Shown here in pieces: positions 36,008-43,974 of a DNA stretch of 64,000 nt (position 1 is its first letter; each line of letters starts with the position of its first letter). A model generated the notes under the pieces. The model worked only from the letters and a program-made list of their open reading frames with translations. It made no database searches and was not told where the DNA came from. Position numbers and translations under genes: made by a program. Source of the stretch: Planctomycetales bacterium 10988 (lineage in GTDB: Bacteria > Planctomycetota > Planctomycetia > Pirellulales > Pb10988). The stretch spans positions 124,001-188,000 of the forward strand of contig CP043547.1 in the NCBI GenBank assembly GCA_009664345.1, read 5' to 3'.

Positions 36008-36757
36008 CTAACTCGTAATGATTTGTAAACACATCTGATTTAACAGATAGGGTGAAATCAACTTTGGATTCATTATATATAGAGGCGAAGTCAGTTCCTT
36101 CTTCGCCAATGCGACCTCCCCCAAATTTCGGAGGTAAACAGCCCCAAATTTATAATTTTGATTGCTAAGGGAAGTAATAAGAAATGGGGTGTCCGTCAGC
36201 AAAATACCTGCGGCATCGGTATGAATAACCTGGCTACATAGATCCTCGACCATCTGAGACGGTCCAATATTTGCTAACTGTTGCGTGTCAATTCGTTTAG
36301 AGGCTAGCGAAGACAGAATACCTTGCATTGAAAATCCAGAGACTAGATTTCCAATGAGAAGTTTTTTATTTTCATTAATCTTTGAGGTTAAACTTTCCTG
36401 CAATACATTGACCTTCTTATCACGAAGGATATCTCTGGCAGAAGGAGTAATCACAGCATTCTGTGGAATCAAAACTTTTGTGACTTTACCACTTAAATAG
36501 TTGTGAAGGACGGAAGCAGTAATTACTTTTTCAAAGATCTTTACAGTGTGAACTTGAGTACCGAGATTGATAGTTGAGCTAAGTTTATTGGAAGAATTTT
36601 GTTTCTCATGTTTAGGTTTACAGGAACAAGGGTCTGACTTTTTTTCGCCAGAACAACCACAGGTAGTCGACTTAGGTTGCAAGATAGAAGATTGAAGAAT
36701 CTGCCGAACGATTGCTTCAATTTCTTCTCGACGAATTGGAAGAGTTGTTTGACTCAT
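36008..36757 (-). CDS. microcompartment-associated protein with encapsulation helix and CxC cluster (unknown function)
   Basis: A 249-residue protein whose ATG (36757) overlaps the stop of the preceding BMC-P gene by four bases (ATGA). Residues 8-24 (IRREEIEAIVRQILQSS) form an amphipathic helix like cargo-targeting peptides. Residues 32-47 hold a Cys cluster, C33-x-C35-x8-C44-x-C46, possibly a metal or Fe-S site. After a polar linker the body contains VITPSARDILRDKKV, a motif reminiscent of the EutT/cobalamin adenosyltransferase-like region, but no full family match is evident. The C-terminal half is alpha/beta. Its position among shell genes indicates a lumenal or shell-associated part of the compartment. 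I do not know its reaction. Confidence 0.8.
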   Translation of the reverse strand: MSQTTLPIRREEIEAIVRQILQSSILQPKSTTCGCSGEKKSDPCSCKPKHEKQNSSNKLSSTINLGTQVHTVKIFEKVITASVLHNYLSGKVTKVLIPQNAVITPSARDILRDKKVNVLQESLTSKINENKKLLIGNLVSGFSMQGILSSLASKRIDTQQLANIGPSQMVEDLCSQVIHTDAAGILLTDTPFLITSLSNQNYKFGAVYLRNLGEVALAKKELTSPLYIMNPKLISPYLLNQMCLQIITS

Positions 36758-37014
36758 GAATCTGGAAAACCTAACACAGTCCATCGGACAGGAGAATCAT
36801 CTCTGCCTAGTAACTCACGAATATACTTACCATCACTTGTTAAAATGACTTGTTCACCAATACGGGCACCAAGGCTATCGATCGCCAATAATGGATAGCC
36901 ATCGGGGCTTTGTTTATCAGCAAGCAGTGGTTGAATACATAAAAGTTTCCATCCCGATATGGAAGGATGTTTCACTGACGAAGTCGCTAGCCCACAAACT
37001 TTTCCTAAAATCAT
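36754..37014 (-). CDS. microcompartment shell vertex protein (BMC-P)
   Basis: An 86-residue EutN/CcmL-type protein: MILGKVCGLATSSVKHPSIS, WKLLCIQPL, LLAIDSLGARIGEQVILTSDGKYIREL. The pattern ALDxxGA(G)xGE is kept with Ser and Arg substitutions. It lies between the aldehyde dehydrogenase (21 bases upstream) and the Cys-cluster protein (4-base overlap), so the three are translated as one unit. It is the shortest of the three vertex proteins. Confidence 0.92.
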   Translation of the reverse strand: MILGKVCGLATSSVKHPSISGWKLLCIQPLLADKQSPDGYPLLAIDSLGARIGEQVILTSDGKYIRELLGRDDSPVRWTVLGFPDS

Positions 37015-37035
37015 CGCACTTCTATTTATGACTGT

Positions 37036-38520
37036 TTAAGGGTTGCCAATGATACGTAAGTCGTCAACTAAAGAGCATCGCCGTTCGCGAGTAAAAGTGA
37101 GCGGAGTAGTAACACCTTCTCCGGTAGGAGTGGCAATCGAGTAGGAGATGTAGCCTTCTCCTCCAACTCCTAAAGAAGCAAAACAAGGTCCATTTTTGAC
37201 AAATAATGTCGTATCCAATGCTCGACCCATCATTGTCATATTGCGAACATTATTTGAATGAATCATTGCGGTATGACGGAAACCATGCTCGTAAAACTTT
37301 GCTTTATAAATGGCTTCTTCAACATCCGATGTTTTTATAATCGGGACAAAAGGCATCATCTGTTCGACAGGAACAAAAGGATTGGTCTCGTCCACAACTC
37401 CAAAAAGCAAGGGTATATCACTTGATAGATTTACACCTGCTGCTTCTGCCAAGACCCGAGCATCTTGGCCAATGAATTCCTTTGCCGCAACCTGTTTACG
37501 TTTTGCACCTTCACCTACTTCAGTAATTGCTTGACTTACAAGCCTTTGAATTTGGTTCTCTTGAAGTTGGAAAGCACCTTCCATCTCCATTGCCTTAAGA
37601 AAAGCGTCGAAAACTTCGGCAACAACAAAGACTTCTTTTTCCGCAATACAAAGTAAGTTGTTGTCATAGCTGGCTCCGTCAATGATGGACCTGGCAGCTC
37701 TTCTTAAGTCCGCTGTTTCATCCACAACGACAGGAGGGTTCCCCGGTCCGGCCACAACGGCTCGCTTTCCACTATTTAAAGCAGCCTTGGCGACAGCAGG
37801 TCCGCCCGTTACACAAATCATCGAAACATCGCGATGTTTAAAGATAGTTTCAGCTGTTACTAAAGTCGGCTCTTCGATGACACAAATGAGATTATCAATT
37901 CCAATATCTTTACGAATTGCTTGGTTGTAACGACGAACGCCTTCTGCAGCGACACGTTTTCCACTTGGATGTGGATTGACTACCAAGGTATTTCCCCCGG
38001 CAATCATACTAATTGCGTTCCCTGTGATCGTAGGGAGGGAGTGTGTAACCGGAGTAATGGCACCGATGACACCAAAGGGAGCACGTTCAATAATAGCTAA
38101 ACCGTGGTCGCCGCTATAAACATCACTTTTTAAAAATTCAACCCCAGGAGTTCGAGTGCCAAGTGTCAGAAGTTTTTCGATCTTATGCTCAAGCCGCCCG
38201 ATCTTTGTCTCATTCATCTCCATCGTACCAAGTTCGGTACTTTGATCGATTGCAATCCGACGGATGTGATCAATGATTCGCTTTCGCGTTTCAATCCCAC
38301 CATCGCTCAACTGTTCGAATGCAACTCTTGCAGCTTGAATCGCTTCTTCTGCAGATTGAAAAACGCCATTTCTGCCGTCGAAAGAAGTATTCGATGTTGC
38401 CACTGGGGCGGGCGTACTGCGTAGAGGCTGGCTTGTAGGAGAGGTTGAGCTTTGGTGAGAGTCAATTTGTTGTAACACCTTTTCAACGACATCTCGAATC
38501 ATTAATTCAGTTGACTGCAT
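37036..38520 (-). CDS. CoA-acylating aldehyde dehydrogenase of the microcompartment (PduP/EutE type)
   Basis: A 494-residue enzyme starting at ATG 38520 (MQSTELMIRDVV) after GGGA. Residues 3-17 (STELMIRDVVEKVLQ) are an encapsulation-peptide-like helix, followed by a Ser/Pro linker to residue ~55. The catalytic domain shows APFGVIGAITPVTHSLPT, NTLVVNPHPSGK, GGPAVAKAAL and the catalytic Cys in SYDNNLLCIAEKE. PduP/EutE-type enzymes convert an aldehyde plus CoA and NAD+ to acyl-CoA; here lactaldehyde to lactyl-CoA is expected. Upstream lies a BMC-P gene (67 bases), downstream another BMC-P (21 bases). The NADH formed would be recycled by the dehydrogenase at 33775-34707. Confidence 0.95.
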   Translation of the reverse strand: MQSTELMIRDVVEKVLQQIDSHQSSTSPTSQPLRSTPAPVATSNTSFDGRNGVFQSAEEAIQAARVAFEQLSDGGIETRKRIIDHIRRIAIDQSTELGTMEMNETKIGRLEHKIEKLLTLGTRTPGVEFLKSDVYSGDHGLAIIERAPFGVIGAITPVTHSLPTITGNAISMIAGGNTLVVNPHPSGKRVAAEGVRRYNQAIRKDIGIDNLICVIEEPTLVTAETIFKHRDVSMICVTGGPAVAKAALNSGKRAVVAGPGNPPVVVDETADLRRAARSIIDGASYDNNLLCIAEKEVFVVAEVFDAFLKAMEMEGAFQLQENQIQRLVSQAITEVGEGAKRKQVAAKEFIGQDARVLAEAAGVNLSSDIPLLFGVVDETNPFVPVEQMMPFVPIIKTSDVEEAIYKAKFYEHGFRHTAMIHSNNVRNMTMMGRALDTTLFVKNGPCFASLGVGGEGYISYSIATPTGEGVTTPLTFTRERRCSLVDDLRIIGNP

Positions 38521-38587
38521 ATTTAATCCCAACTTTTTCTAACACGTCTCTTTGAAAAGCAATTACAATTATTGACCGTTTAATTAA

Positions 38588-38893
38588 CTATCGATTGTAA
38601 ACACAAAGTTTTTCTACATGAACTTTATCCACGATGCCGAGTACGACACAATCGATAGGTAGCGTTTTGGTTTCCTCCGTGAAACGGGCACTTGAGCCTT
38701 GGGAAATAAGTACCAAGTCACCTTCTCCGGCTCCAATCGGATCCACCGAGATAAAAGTTCTGCCAGTAGTCGTTAAACTATCTCTAGAAGCGGACTCTAA
38801 TCGATACGGTTCAACTACTAACAGTTTTTGACCAACCATTGATTGAACTTTGTGGGTGGAGACGACACTGCCAACAACTTTTGCCAAGAACAT
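38588..38893 (-). CDS. microcompartment shell vertex protein (BMC-P)
   Basis: A 101-residue EutN/CcmL-type protein starting at ATG 38893 (MFLAKVVGSVVSTHK), four bases after the ackA stop; the longer frame to 38932 is rejected. Typical features are GQKLLVVEPY, FISVDPIGAGEGDLVLISQGSSAR, and the C-terminal VVLGIVDKVHVE. It is one base-tight partner of ackA, so both are translated together. Confidence 0.93.
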   Translation of the reverse strand: MFLAKVVGSVVSTHKVQSMVGQKLLVVEPYRLESASRDSLTTTGRTFISVDPIGAGEGDLVLISQGSSARFTEETKTLPIDCVVLGIVDKVHVEKLCVYNR

Positions 38894-38897
38894 TAGC

Positions 38898-40082
38898 TTA
38901 TTCCTCAAGTAAATTCTTGGCTTGTCTGGCAACTACAAGCTCTTCATTAGTAGGAATGACCCAGATGGCGGTCTTACTCGTAGATGTAGAAATTTGCATT
39001 TCTCCACTAACGTTTGAGTTTAACACACTGTCTAGTTCAATCCCGAGAAAATTTAAATCATTGCAAATAGAGGAACGAATGTTTGTACCTTTTTCTCCGA
39101 TCCCTCCGGAAAAAATTAAAGCATCAGCTCCGCCCAATTCCACTAAATAGGCACCTATAAAATGACGCACGCTCGTAATAAAAGCATCCAAGGCGAGTTG
39201 TGCTTCATCGTTTCCTTCAGCAGCGGCTTGTTCCAGATCTCGCACATCTCCACTCACTTGACTTAGTCCTAACAGCCCACTTTTTGTAGCAAGTTGATTT
39301 AGAATTTCATCTAATGAGCAACCCGTCCCTTTCATCAGAACCGGGAGTGCAAAAGGATCAAAATCACCACATCGATTGTTATGAAACAAGCCCGTCTGAG
39401 GACTCATCCCCATGCTTGTAGCGATACTTTCCCCTTGGAAACTTGCACAAACTGAACTTGAACCACCGAGATGACAAGTGATCACTTTTAAATCATTTCT
39501 ATTTAAAAGTTCTTGTGCTCGCTGATTTAGATAACGATGGCTCGCTCCGTGAAATCCCCATTTTCGAATTCCGAACTTTGTATCCCACTCTCTGGGTGCA
39601 GCATAGAGTCGATTCTTTAAAGGGATTGTCGCATGATAGCCAGTTTCAAAAGCAGCAATTAAAGGAATCTCAGGTAGGTTCTCTGACAGTTGTCGCATGG
39701 CGGCGATATAGGGGGGATTATGTGCAGGGGCAACAGGGGACACTCGGTCCATCTCTTGAAGAACTTCTTCAGTCACCCGAACGACTCCACTGATTTTCCC
39801 TCCATGCACAGCTTTAAATCCGATCGCCTTTACCTCGGATGCATCTTGAAGAATCGGCTGATCACCTTCGGTTAGCTGTTCTAAACAGAGCTTTACTGCC
39901 GTTGCATGATTAGGAACCGTGTGCGTCATCTCTGTTTTTTTGCCATTCACCAGCAGAAAGCAATCACTCTGATCCGCTCCAATTCGTTCAACTCCTCCTT
40001 GTGCAAGCTGTGATTCATGATCCATATCGAAGAGTCGATATTTAAAGCTTGTTGATCCTAAATTGGCAACTAAAAGTTTCAT
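38898..40082 (-). CDS. ackA: acetate kinase family enzyme of the microcompartment
   Basis: A 394-residue ASKHA-fold kinase. Diagnostic parts are the N-terminal phosphate loop VANLGSTSFKYRLFD, VHGGKISGVVRVTEE, APAHNPPYIAAM, FHGASHRYL, HLGGSSSVCA, TGLFHNNRCGDFDPFA and FSGGIGEKG. It transfers phosphate from an acyl phosphate to ADP. Beside PduL and the aldehyde dehydrogenase the substrate is probably lactyl-phosphate as well as acetyl-phosphate, giving lactate and ATP. Residue changes such as ANLGSTSFK for the usual NSGSSSLK set it apart from housekeeping AckA. It lies between BMC-H and BMC-P genes and is four bases from the latter. No encapsulation helix is visible. Confidence 0.93.
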   Translation of the reverse strand: MKLLVANLGSTSFKYRLFDMDHESQLAQGGVERIGADQSDCFLLVNGKKTEMTHTVPNHATAVKLCLEQLTEGDQPILQDASEVKAIGFKAVHGGKISGVVRVTEEVLQEMDRVSPVAPAHNPPYIAAMRQLSENLPEIPLIAAFETGYHATIPLKNRLYAAPREWDTKFGIRKWGFHGASHRYLNQRAQELLNRNDLKVITCHLGGSSSVCASFQGESIATSMGMSPQTGLFHNNRCGDFDPFALPVLMKGTGCSLDEILNQLATKSGLLGLSQVSGDVRDLEQAAAEGNDEAQLALDAFITSVRHFIGAYLVELGGADALIFSGGIGEKGTNIRSSICNDLNFLGIELDSVLNSNVSGEMQISTSTSKTAIWVIPTNEELVVARQAKNLLEE

Positions 40083-40181
40083 TGACGTTAACGTATCCTT
40101 ACTATGTTAACAAAATTCAACGGAGTAGAGCTTGATGCTTTCTTCAGCGATTTAACGATTAACTTCTGACATTTCAACTCT

Positions 40182-40448
40182 TTAGAGATAGGCTTCTTCA
40201 ATTCCTTGAGCGGGACGCGGAATAATGTGACTGGCGACAAGCTCACCAATTTGAGAGGCGGCATTGGCACCGGTTTCCACAGCAGCGCGAACGCTTCCTA
40301 CATCCCCTTTGACAATGGTCGTCACATAGCCACCACCAATTTGGACTTGTTTAACAATGCGAACGTTGGCAGCTTTTGCCATCGCATCAGTGGCTTCTAC
40401 CAGAGCAACTAAACCTTTAGTTTCCAACATTCCAATGGCTTCTTGCAT
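40182..40448 (-). CDS. microcompartment shell hexamer protein (BMC-H)
   Basis: An 88-residue Pfam00936-type protein: MQEAIGMLETKGLVALVEATDAM, AANVRIVKQVQIGGGYVTTIVKGDVGSVRAAVETGA, and IPRPAQGIEE. Hexamers tile the flat faces of the shell. The pore-loop sequence is IGGGYV. It is shorter at the C-terminus than its neighbour at 40495-40800 and closely related to it, so the pair arose by duplication or by long co-evolution in PVM-type loci. Confidence 0.96.
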   Translation of the reverse strand: MQEAIGMLETKGLVALVEATDAMAKAANVRIVKQVQIGGGYVTTIVKGDVGSVRAAVETGANAASQIGELVASHIIPRPAQGIEEAYL

Positions 40449-40494
40449 GATTATACTTTCTATAGTTTTATAATTTTTATTGATGGAAAGGTTG

Positions 40495-40800
40495 TTAAGC
40501 GGTGATCGAAGAGGAGGTGCTTTCCGGTTGGGGAAGGATCGAATTCAAGTCTTCGTGGGGTCGAGGAATGACTTGAACACTGACAACTTCACCAATTCGG
40601 CTGGCGGCATTTGCACCAGCATCCGTGGCGGCTTTGACAGCGGCTACATCTCCGGTCACAAAAGCGGTAACAAGTCCGCTTCCAATTTTCTGCCAACCCA
40701 TGAATTCGACATTGGCTGCTTTCATCATTGCGTCAGAGGCTTCCACCAAGGTGATAAAGCCTTTGACCTCAATCATCCCTACCGCTTCCATTTGAGCCAT
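40495..40800 (-). CDS. microcompartment shell hexamer protein (BMC-H)
   Basis: A 101-residue Pfam00936-type protein starting at ATG 40800 ([15 protein letters not shown]). The core has [16 protein letters not shown], the pore loop [31 protein letters not shown] and IPRPHEDL. After the BMC fold it has a 15-residue Ser/Thr/Pro tail ([12 protein letters not shown]) that the second BMC-H lacks. The pore loop GSG versus GGG suggests different pores in the two hexamers. The upstream GTG at 40809 is a less likely start. Confidence 0.95.
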   Translation of the reverse strand: MAQMEAVGMIEVKGFITLVEASDAMMKAANVEFMGWQKIGSGLVTAFVTGDVAAVKAATDAGANAASRIGEVVSVQVIPRPHEDLNSILPQPESTSSSITA

Positions 40801-40904
40801 TCTTTTCACTTTCTAAAGAAGGAGTTTGAAGTTACTCTTTAAGTTAAATAATGTTGAATTGTAAAACGTATCAAAACTAAAAAAATTCTACAGACGGTTA
40901 ATTT

Positions 40905-41567
40905 CTATTTAAAAAGTTCCATCTTCACGGCACGATCGACTTGGGCTGCGTTCCCTTCGTCGGTATCAAGATGTACTTCAAGTTTAGCTGCCGGATCGAC
41001 ACGCACTAAAAGTTCTTCATAAACAGTTGAACAAGTTGCAGAGTGAATTCTTAAATTAATTCGATCCCCATTTTGCACTCCATAATAGGCTGCATCCTGA
41101 TCATTCATGTGAACATGTCGTTCTGCTCGAATGACACCCTCGGTTAACTCTACCGCACCTTTTGGGCCAACGAGAACACAACCGGGAGTGTCAGAAATTT
41201 TTCCACTCGCTCGAACAGGGGCATCGATTCCAAGACTAATCGAATCGGTAAAGGCAAGTTCAACCTGGCTGTGCGGACGGGTTGGGCCAAGTACTCGAAC
41301 GCTTGGAAGCATACGTTTTCTTGGGCCAATAATCATGACGGTTTGTTCGGCTGCGTAGAAACCATCTTGATAAAGCGGTTTCATTGGGACTAGCTTTTGG
41401 CCTTTTCCAAATAATTTTTCGACATGATCGTCAGTTAAATGAACGTGTCTCGCGGAAATGCTAACAACTAATTTTGGTTTTGTTCCTGGTGAAGTGGAGC
41501 CATTTTTTAAGGCTTGACGAACGAGTTGTTCAATGAGGTCTCGCTGTGTCGCTGTGACGGAAGCCAT
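40905..41567 (-). CDS. pduL: phosphotransacylase PduL
   Basis: A 220-residue PduL-type phosphotransacylase. Zinc-binding His motifs [10 protein letters not shown] and RAERHVHMN are present, with [15 protein letters not shown] and [11 protein letters not shown]. Residues ~4-20 ([17 protein letters not shown]) form an amphipathic helix followed by a Ser/Gly/Pro linker, the usual encapsulation peptide of compartment PduL. It converts acyl-CoA plus phosphate to acyl-phosphate and frees CoA inside the shell; here lactyl-CoA is the expected substrate, inferred from neighbours. It is the first enzyme gene of the operon, 102 bases after the DeoR gene. Confidence 0.95.
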   Translation of the reverse strand: MASVTATQRDLIEQLVRQALKNGSTSPGTKPKLVVSISARHVHLTDDHVEKLFGKGQKLVPMKPLYQDGFYAAEQTVMIIGPRKRMLPSVRVLGPTRPHSQVELAFTDSISLGIDAPVRASGKISDTPGCVLVGPKGAVELTEGVIRAERHVHMNDQDAAYYGVQNGDRINLRIHSATCSTVYEELLVRVDPAAKLEVHLDTDEGNAAQVDRAVKMELFK

Positions 41568-41669
41568 ACCGTGTTCCCTATTACAAAACTATTTTGATCG
41601 GTTAACTCAAATAAATGAATTTTCTTATAGTGTAAAGTTTAATCGCTTCCAACTATGGGAAGTAAACTA

Positions 41670-42443
41670 TCAATTTGTCTCTTCATCATCCGCGATGATT
41701 AATTCAATTCCAGCGGAGCGTATTTTTTTTCGCCATTCTTCTGACAGATGATTATCAACTACCATCCAGTCTACGTTATTTAAAGCAGTCAGGTAGGCTA
41801 AATTTTGATGTCCAAATTTGCTACTATCTGCCACGATGATCACTTCCTCTGCTGCCTCGATCATGGCACGTTCGGTCTCGACTAATAAATAGTTGCGATT
41901 AAACAAGCCTTGTTCCGTGATGCCACTAGCGCTCATGATCGTTTTACGAACTCGAATCTCTTTCAACATCGCTTTGGCGTGAGGACCGAGGGCAACGCCG
42001 GTTTTGGGATAAACATATCCTCCGACAAGTACCAAATCCGTGTGTGGGTCTGAAGCAAAGAGATTCGCCACCGGAAGACTATTGGTTACCACTTGGAGGG
42101 GGCGACCCACCAGTAATTGAGCGACCTCATACGTTGTGCTTCCTCCGTCAAAGAGGACCGTGTCTCCTTCTTGGACTAGGTTCTTAGCGACATTGGCAAT
42201 GGTTTGTTTTCTCTGCAGGTGACGAGGTAGATGCCCTTCAAATTGAGAAATCTTCGAGGTGGGGCCTACATAATAGACACCACCATGGGTCCGTTTGGTT
42301 GAGCCGGTTTCCTCCAGATGTTCCAAATCCCTCCGAATCGTTGATTCCGAGACGTGGAGCAATTCAGCGAGTTGCTGGGGAGAAGCAAAACCCTGACGAC
42401 GCACATAACTCAGCAATTGGTTTCGACGCTCTTCTGCCAACAA
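41670..42443 (-). CDS. DeoR-family transcriptional regulator of the microcompartment operon
   Basis: A 257-residue DeoR-type regulator. The N-terminal winged helix-turn-helix has ERRNQLLSYVRRQGFASPQQL and HVSESTIRRDLEHLEETG, followed by RTHGGVYYV. The C-terminal DeoRC sensor domain has VQEGDTVLFDGGSTTYEVAQLL, VVTNSLPVANLF, LVGGYVYPKTGVALGP and VIIVADSSKFG. DeoR proteins are usually repressors relieved by a sugar phosphate. As first gene of the operon it probably senses a deoxysugar phosphate and controls its own promoter; the palindromes upstream are candidate operators. Confidence 0.94.
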   Translation of the reverse strand: MLAEERRNQLLSYVRRQGFASPQQLAELLHVSESTIRRDLEHLEETGSTKRTHGGVYYVGPTSKISQFEGHLPRHLQRKQTIANVAKNLVQEGDTVLFDGGSTTYEVAQLLVGRPLQVVTNSLPVANLFASDPHTDLVLVGGYVYPKTGVALGPHAKAMLKEIRVRKTIMSASGITEQGLFNRNYLLVETERAMIEAAEEVIIVADSSKFGHQNLAYLTALNNVDWMVVDNHLSEEWRKKIRSAGIELIIADDEETN

Positions 42444-42488
42444 TAACGGACTCCATTCAATCAGTCGATGACAATTTTTGAGTGATTA

Positions 42489-42504
42489 TGACAGAATATT
42501 GTCA
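42489..42504. promoter_or_regulatory. candidate operator palindrome near deoR start
   Basis: TGACAGAATATTGTCA has perfect TGACA/TGTCA arms and a near-symmetric centre. It lies 46 bases before the regulator's ATG, where a repressor site would overlap the promoter or leader. Assignment to the DeoR protein is inference. Confidence 0.35.
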
Positions 42505-42802
42505 AGTTGCAATTAGAATTTAGATAAAATAGCAAGAATATTAGAATGTTGAGGTTCTTGGGAAATGATATAATTGTGCCAAAACTACCAAGATATCGAA
42601 TCACGATTATCCGCAAAAGGGAAGAGAGTCTTTCCTTAAGCATCTAACAATAGCCCATAATGTTAACTTAGGCAAATTAAAAAATATTTTCAGGCTTGTT
42701 TAGTAAGATAAGGTCCGCTGTTCATGCACTTTAGAAATGGGTCAAACGGGAAGATTCTCGAGCAGCAGGGGCTTTAGAATGTGAAATCATGAATAAATAC
42801 CT

Positions 42803-42831
42803 TCACATGATGAAATTATTTCTTCATGTGA
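42803..42831. promoter_or_regulatory. 29-bp near-perfect palindrome
   Basis: Arms beginning TCACATGA and ending TCATGTGA are symmetric over 29 positions apart from three self-mismatched positions, two outer and the centre. It lies 43 bases after the ftsQ-like stop and 360 bases before the DeoR start. It may be a regulator site or the hairpin end of the upstream transcript; it has no U-tract on the minus strand. Confidence 0.4.
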
Positions 42832-42873
42832 TGAGAAGGTACTAGGCAGGGAATCTTGCTTTGGAACGCTCTA

Positions 42874-43851
42874 TTACAGAGTATCCTGAGAGGGGAGTTT
42901 TTGCGGAGAGTCGGTGAGGCGAGGTGAAATCAAGATCTTTTGAGGTGAGCGGAGGTCAAGGTCTTGCGGTTGCTGCGGATGTTCAAGCGAACCATACGTT
43001 TGTAGGTAATCCAAAAGACGCTGAAGCTTTACAATGGGTGAAGGTTCGTCCGAATCGGAGCGATTGGGTGGTTCTCCCCAGAAAACTCTCGTTCGGCCCG
43101 ATTGCGAGACCAAATAGTACCAATAGTGGAAATTTGTCTGACCTTGAGAGAAATGTTTCGCCGGGACAATTCGTGCCAGGCCTAGCTTTTGCCAATCTCG
43201 GACTAAATAACTGGAGATCGCCGCGGCTTCCGTGACCATTTGATTGCCCCAATTTTTACCCACCCTTTCTGGTAAAGAGCCTGGATCATTCAGCCGAGGA
43301 TAGGCCATTGCGTCCTTGGGCGTGAAATCGACGCTTGGCAAAAGGACTCCAGACGGGTCCACCGGATAAAGACCGCCGGGAACTTCAACCATGAGAACCG
43401 GGGTTCGATAATCCAACTCCACTTGAGCGGTTGAAGGATACCGAAATTGAACCTTTTTAACGGTCTTTACCCAGGGATGGAAAGCGAACGCAGAAGCGAT
43501 CTGTTCCAGTTCCCCTGAATCTAAGAGCGAAATCGTTTGAGAAAAGCCGTGATTTTTTAGCACCTCGTCCTTCACATCGGCCCTGATCCAATTGGGAGGA
43601 GAGGTGACTTCAAGGTTCTTGGGAAGGGTCCGATACGCCGATTGTTCGGTGAAGGTCTCTTGCCAAGATTCTTGAGTAGCATACAGAAATGAAGCAAACC
43701 CAATCGCGAAGATGGCGAGGGGAAGTAAGACTCGCAAGCAAGAACGTATGGAAAGTGGATTCGCTCGCTCTTCCTTGACTGCGACGGAAGTGGCAGGCTT
43801 CGCAGTTTTTTTCTTGCGAGGAGGAGAGGTTTTCTTCTTGCGTTGAGCCAT
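42874..43851 (-). CDS. ftsQ: FtsQ/DivIB-like cell-division protein
   Basis: A 325-residue protein with a Lys/Arg/Pro-rich cytoplasmic tail (residues 1-35), one membrane helix (LRVLLPLAIFAIGFASFLYA) and a periplasmic part. The first periplasmic region (SLLDSGELEQIASAFAFHPWVKTVKKVQFRYPSTAQVELDYRTPV) is POTRA-like, with WVxxV and the strand pattern of FtsQ. A beta domain (YPVDPSGVLLP) and a polar tail follow. FtsQ links early and late divisome proteins; many planctomycetes lack FtsZ, so the role here may differ. It follows murB (123-base gap), the gene order of the dcw cluster, which supports the call. AAGGA precedes the ATG at 43851. Confidence 0.72.
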   Translation of the reverse strand: MAQRKKKTSPPRKKKTAKPATSVAVKEERANPLSIRSCLRVLLPLAIFAIGFASFLYATQESWQETFTEQSAYRTLPKNLEVTSPPNWIRADVKDEVLKNHGFSQTISLLDSGELEQIASAFAFHPWVKTVKKVQFRYPSTAQVELDYRTPVLMVEVPGGLYPVDPSGVLLPSVDFTPKDAMAYPRLNDPGSLPERVGKNWGNQMVTEAAAISSYLVRDWQKLGLARIVPAKHFSQGQTNFHYWYYLVSQSGRTRVFWGEPPNRSDSDEPSPIVKLQRLLDYLQTYGSLEHPQQPQDLDLRSPQKILISPRLTDSPQKLPSQDTL

Positions 43852-43974
43852 CCGAGTTCCATCCTTGATACGAAAAGGGGTTATCCTCTTTATCGTATTT
43901 CAGACAGCTCGAACGTGAGAAGAATCAGAAAAAATTTCAAATTTGTCTAAAGACTAAAAAACCACACAACGCAC

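Larger units (their letters stand above)
42444..42873. promoter_or_regulatory. control region upstream of the microcompartment operon
   Basis: These 430 AT-rich bases lie between the end of the ftsQ-like gene and the DeoR gene and contain no gene. They must hold the operon promoter and probably the regulator's operators. Two inverted repeats are annotated separately (42489-42504 and 42803-42831). On the minus strand TTGACA occurs at 42505-42500 but has no good -10 at 17 bases. Confidence 0.55.

Noticed and set aside
40088-40270. 60-codon minus frame between ackA and BMC-H
   Set aside because: Mostly antisense/out-of-frame to the BMC-H gene; no ribosome site or domain.
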